A program made the translations under genes and the position numbers. From assembly GCA_001779505.1 (NCBI GenBank), contig MFKH01000010.1:57818-63211 (forward strand): a stretch of 5,394 nt of DNA, written 5' to 3'. The notes under the pieces are model-generated. The model saw nothing but the letters and a program-made list of their open reading frames with translations. It ran no database searches and was not told where the DNA came from. Below, in pieces: positions 3,572 through 5,394 of this stretch. Each line of letters opens with the position of its first letter. Positions within the stretch are counted from its first letter, which is position 1. The DNA comes from Candidatus Jorgensenbacteria bacterium GWA1_54_12 (GTDB lineage: Bacteria; Patescibacteriota; Minisyncoccia; UBA6257; GWB1-50-10).

Positions 3572-4300
3572 TTATAATATGCCGACAAGGCGGAGCGCCG
3601 CAAGCCCCAGGAGCATAAAGAGAATATGAACAAGGCCGCGAGTTCTTGTTTCACGGTGCAGTTCGGGCAAGAGGTCGGCGATGGCAATGTAGATGAAAAG
3701 CCCCGCGGCAAAGGCGGCAAGCTGAGGAAGAGCAGAGTGAATGAAGGGGAGAGTGAAATAACCAAGGATGGCTCCCACGGGCGTTGTCAAAGCCGTTGCC
3801 AGGTTGTAGAAGAAAACTTTTTTCTTGCTGTAGCCGGCGTGGAGAAGCACGCCGAAGTCGGCGATCTCCTGTGGGACTTCGTGAAAAAACACCGCGAGTG
3901 TTGCGGCAATGCCAACGGGAATACTGATTGCGAAACTCAAGGCGATAACAAGCCCGTCAATGAAGTTATGCACCGCGTCGCCCAAAAGAACCGTGCCAGA
4001 CATGACGCGCCGCGGACAGTTTTCCAAGTCGTGGCAATGGTGCCAGAAGAGAAACCGCTCAAAGAGGTAAGCGGCGATGATGCCGATAAGAGGAAAAAGA
4101 AACAGCGCCTCTCCTTGCAATTCCTCGGACGCCTCGGGCAAGAGGTCAAAGAAAGCGGCGCCGAGAAGCGCGCCGACGGCGAAACTCAAGAGGAAGAGTG
4201 ACGCTTTGCGCGCAAGGTTCTCTTTCCAGAGAAGCACGACTCCTCCGATGAGCGCGCAGACACTGCCGACCAAACTTGCAATGAGAATGTATATAAACAT
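3572..4300 (-). CDS. ZIP-family divalent metal transporter
   Basis: This 242-residue membrane protein has about eight hydrophobic segments. The two signature helices of ZIP transporters are intact: GDAVHNFIDGLVIA (H111, N112, D115, G116) in helix IV and FFHEVPQEIADFG (H140, E141, P143, Q144, E145) in helix V, which form the metal site. Helix II carries FFDLLPEA (51-58) and a second ADLLPEL lies at 208-214. The loop after helix III holds HHCHDLENC (87-95), a short potential metal-binding stretch where many ZIPs have a His-rich loop. ZIP proteins bring Zn2+, Fe2+ or Mn2+ into the cytosol; the metal here cannot be told. The start at 4300 opens directly into helix I and lies only 7 nt after tRNA-Arg, so the gene probably uses the tRNA promoter and gains its 5' end by tRNA processing. 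Confidence 0.92.
   Translation of the reverse strand: MFIYILIASLVGSVCALIGGVVLLWKENLARKASLFLLSFAVGALLGAAFFDLLPEASEELQGEALFLFPLIGIIAAYLFERFLFWHHCHDLENCPRRVMSGTVLLGDAVHNFIDGLVIALSFAISIPVGIAATLAVFFHEVPQEIADFGVLLHAGYSKKKVFFYNLATALTTPVGAILGYFTLPFIHSALPQLAAFAAGLFIYIAIADLLPELHRETRTRGLVHILFMLLGLAALRLVGIL
3574..3603 (-). promoter_or_regulatory. Possible internal promoter of the SMR-like gene
   Basis: On the - strand TTGCGG (3603-3598), 18 nt and TATTAT (3579-3574) precede ATG 3566 by 7 nt. The -10 box overlaps the ZIP stop codon. The arrangement resembles the leaderless-type promoters elsewhere in the window, but its position inside the ZIP gene makes it less certain. Confidence 0.35.
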
Positions 4301-4307
4301 AGTGCAG

Positions 4308-4379
4308 TACCCCCGGCAGGAATCGAACCCGCATCCGCTCCTTAGAAGGGAGCTATTCTATCCGTTGAACTACGGGGGC
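4308..4379 (-). tRNA. tRNA-Arg(UCU)
   Basis: Read on the - strand, acceptor GCCCCCG pairs with CGGGGGT, with a G1.U72 wobble. The D-stem is GTTC/GAAT (one G.U), the anticodon stem GCTCC/GGAGC and the T-stem GCGGG/CCTGC around TTCGATT. The loop CTTCTAA gives anticodon TCT, reading AGA and probably AGG. Discriminator A4308 is followed by CTG, so CCA is not encoded. The ZIP gene starts 7 nt further on. Confidence 0.93.
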
Positions 4380-4402
4380 AAGCTTCGCCTACGGTGACCC
4401 AA

Positions 4403-4431
4403 TTGCAATGGTAGCGGTCGGGGGATAAGAT
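4403..4431 (+). promoter_or_regulatory. Promoter of tRNA-Pro
   Basis: TTGCAA (4403-4408), a 17-nt spacer and TAAGAT (4426-4431) place the start near 4438, a few bases before the tRNA at 4442. The two divergent promoters here occupy almost the same 34 bp, so polymerase could bind only one at a time. Confidence 0.55.
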
Positions 4432-4436
4432 TTCAA
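4408..4436 (-). promoter_or_regulatory. Promoter of tRNA-Arg and the ZIP operon
   Basis: On the - strand TTGAAA (4436-4431), a 17-nt spacer and TACCAT (4413-4408) give a start near 4401 and a leader of about 20 nt before tRNA-Arg. It interleaves with the divergent tRNA-Pro promoter. Confidence 0.45.
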
Positions 4437-4441
4437 CAGTA

Positions 4442-4512
4442 CGGGCCGTAGTGTAACGGTAGCACGAGTCCTTTGGGAGGATTTAGTTCGAGTTCGAATC
4501 TCGGCGGCCCGA
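4442..4512 (+). tRNA. tRNA-Pro(UGG)
   Basis: Acceptor CGGGCCG (4442-4448) pairs with CGGCCCG (4505-4511); C1-G72 is typical of bacterial tRNA-Pro. The D-stem is GTGT/GCAC, the anticodon stem AGTCC/GGATT and the T-stem TCGAG/CTCGG around TTCGAAT, with G.U pairs in each. The loop TTTGGGA gives anticodon TGG. The discriminator is A4512 and CCA is not encoded. The convergent DedA-family gene ends 4 nt further on, leaving no room for a terminator. Confidence 0.93.
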
Positions 4513-4516
4513 CACG

Positions 4517-5242
4517 CTAAACATCGGACTTTTCGCGGCGCTTCACAAAGCGCTCAATGCGGTTTCCAATCCCTTTCAATACCTCATCCCAGTGCGGATG
4601 GCGCACTTCGGCCCGGGCGCGCTCCTTGAGCCACTTGTGTACGAAAAGTTCGCCGAAGATGAAAAGAATAATAAAAGCGAGGATGCCAAGTTCAATGTTT
4701 CGGAACACACGCGTGGCATAAAGGTAATCAAGCCCGGAGAGAAGCGCGTAACTCACCATACTCATAAGAATGAGCCAGACAACCATGCCGACCGTGTGCC
4801 AGGTGATAAAGCGGCGGAAAGGAATGCGCGCCCATCCGGCGGCGATGGTAACCAAAGGCCCCGCGGCGTATTTCGTGATGAGCACGGTTTTTATGAAATG
4901 CCGCTCCACGTACACACGGAAGCGCGCGAGAAGCGGGAATTTTCTCTCAAGGAATTTGCCGAATCGCGTTCCATACGCAAGCCGCCCCGCGAAGTAAAGA
5001 ATGTTGTCAAAAAAAAGAACGCTCACCGTACCAACAGACCACAACTGCGGGAATGTCAGGTAACCGCGCAATGCAAGAAACGTGCCGCCCAAAACAGCCG
5101 CCTCGCCGCGTACGATAAACACAACCCCTAAAAGAAAATATCCCCAGAAGGGAGACGTGATGAGAAAATCGCCAAGCGTGTTCAAAATACCCGTGCCCAC
5201 GACTCGCTCATGATAGCACATTTGACATTCCGGCGTGAGCAT
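4517..5242 (-). CDS. DedA/VTT-family membrane protein
   Basis: This 241-residue protein fits the DedA (SNARE-associated/VTT) family. Residues 32-63 contain a hydrophobic hairpin with G46-E47, followed by a membrane segment with D79 and YFAGRLAYGTRFGKFL (83-98), the Y..GR..G signature. A KYAAGPLVTIAAGWARIPFRRF stretch (124-145) matches the family's second conserved region (AG..r.p..rF), and hydrophobic helices at 150-170 and 183-202 follow. Bacterial DedA proteins are linked to undecaprenyl-phosphate and lipid translocation and membrane potential. The usual RF.P..R motif is degenerate here (K124-Y-A-A-G-P-L). The C-terminus (203-241) is long and basic. The start at 5242 is supported by a -10-like box 6 nt upstream, but the first ~14 residues look like an unusual extension, and starts at Met8 or Val14/15 are possible. 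Confidence 0.82.
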   Translation of the reverse strand: MLTPECQMCYHERVVGTGILNTLGDFLITSPFWGYFLLGVVFIVRGEAAVLGGTFLALRGYLTFPQLWSVGTVSVLFFDNILYFAGRLAYGTRFGKFLERKFPLLARFRVYVERHFIKTVLITKYAAGPLVTIAAGWARIPFRRFITWHTVGMVVWLILMSMVSYALLSGLDYLYATRVFRNIELGILAFIILFIFGELFVHKWLKERARAEVRHPHWDEVLKGIGNRIERFVKRREKSDV

Positions 5243-5250
5243 TTGATTAT
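5222..5250 (+). promoter_or_regulatory. Promoter of tRNA-His
   Basis: A perfect TTGACA (5222-5227), a 17-nt spacer and GATTAT (5245-5250) put the start near 5257, about five bases before the tRNA. It overlaps the first codons of the divergent DedA-family gene. Confidence 0.65.
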
Positions 5251-5277
5251 CTTATGAAGCTGGTGGGTGTAGCTCAA
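5249..5277 (-). promoter_or_regulatory. Possible promoter of the DedA-family gene
   Basis: On the - strand TTGAGC (5277-5272), a 17-nt spacer and TAAGAT (5254-5249) end six bases before ATG 5242. The -35 box lies within the D-arm of tRNA-His on the other strand, so its match may partly be chance. Confidence 0.4.
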
Positions 5278-5334
5278 TGGCAGAGCAAAAGCTTGTGGAG
5301 CTTTCGGTTGTGGGTTCAAGTCCCATCACCCACC
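5262..5334 (+). tRNA. tRNA-His(GUG)
   Basis: The extra G at position -1 (5262) faces discriminator C73 (5334), the hallmark of tRNA-His. Acceptor GTGGGTG (5263-5269) pairs with CACCCAC (5327-5333), the D-stem is GCTC/GAGC, the anticodon stem AAAGC/GCTTT and the T-stem GTGGG/CCCAT around TTCAAGT. The loop TTGTGGA gives anticodon GTG. C73 is followed by CAA, so CCA is not encoded. Confidence 0.95.
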
Positions 5335-5337
5335 CAA

Positions 5338-5384
5338 AATCAAATATACCGAATACCGAACTAATGTCACAGTATAATTTGATT
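5338..5384. repeat. AT-rich inverted repeat downstream of tRNA-His
   Basis: AATCAAATATAC (5338-5349) and GTATAATTTGATT (5372-5384) are reverse complements except for one extra base. The loop contains a tandem TACCGAA (5347-5353, 5354-5360). It may end tRNA-His transcription, although the T-tract is weak. The right arm also holds a perfect TATAAT (5373-5378) that could serve a gene beyond the window. Confidence 0.35.
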
Positions 5385-5394
5385 CTTAGTGATA

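Noticed and set aside
3355..3765. 136-codon frame on the - strand spanning the ZIP/SMR junction
   Set aside because: It overlaps both real genes in another frame and shows no family features.
3626..4201. 191-codon frame on the + strand opposite the ZIP gene
   Set aside because: Its product is a charged sequence with no motif, while the opposite strand encodes intact ZIP signatures; it is an antisense shadow.
4592..5131. 179-codon frame on the + strand opposite the DedA-family gene
   Set aside because: It is antisense to a well supported membrane protein and has no recognisable domain or start signal.
1..5394. CRISPR array, insertion sequence or prophage genes
   Set aside because: No regularly spaced repeats, transposase, terminal inverted repeats of an IS, or phage structural genes are visible.

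Overview
The window looks like a piece of a compact bacterial chromosome, most likely from the Candidate Phyla Radiation (Patescibacteria). This is an inference from style, with no marker gene to prove it. The signs are very short spacers, a free-standing EF-Tu domain-2-like protein, scattered single tRNA genes mostly without an encoded CCA, an intron inside a tRNA, and start codons sitting about 6 nt behind -10 boxes.

Left part (1-1405, + strand): the C-terminal end of FtsH, tRNA-Ile(UAU), the EF-Tu-domain-2-like protein, tRNA-Val(UAC) one base after it, then two small related charged helical proteins of unknown function. AUA codons are used freely, and tRNA-Ile(UAU) would read them without lysidine chemistry.

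Middle (1406-2286): a small zinc-finger/HNH nuclease gene on the - strand lies back to back with a tRNA-Phe(GAA) gene. That tRNA gene is split between U33 and G34 by a group I intron of about 225 nt. P1 with its U.G pair, a 6-bp P10, P2-P9 and a terminal G can all be drawn, and splicing restores an exact 7-nt anticodon loop. This is the most striking element of the window. The nearby HNH gene could be a free-standing homing partner, but that is unproven.

Right-middle (2287-4441, - strand): read in transcription order, tRNA-Arg(UCU), a ZIP-family metal transporter starting 7 nt behind it, a small SMR/DMT-like four-helix membrane protein lacking the usual drug-transport residues, and then an HD-like hydrolase gene. 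The HD-like gene differs from its neighbours: it has a perfect TTGACA, a 25-nt palindrome upstream, a repeated half-site inside the promoter, a strong Shine-Dalgarno sequence and an intrinsic terminator.

Right end (4442-5394): tRNA-Pro(UGG) on the + strand, a DedA/VTT-family membrane protein on the - strand, and tRNA-His(GUG) on the + strand. The tRNA-Arg/tRNA-Pro and DedA/tRNA-His pairs are divergent with interleaved promoter boxes. At five protein genes a -10-like box ends 6-7 nt before the start codon, so transcription would begin at or next to the start codon, suggesting leaderless mRNAs.
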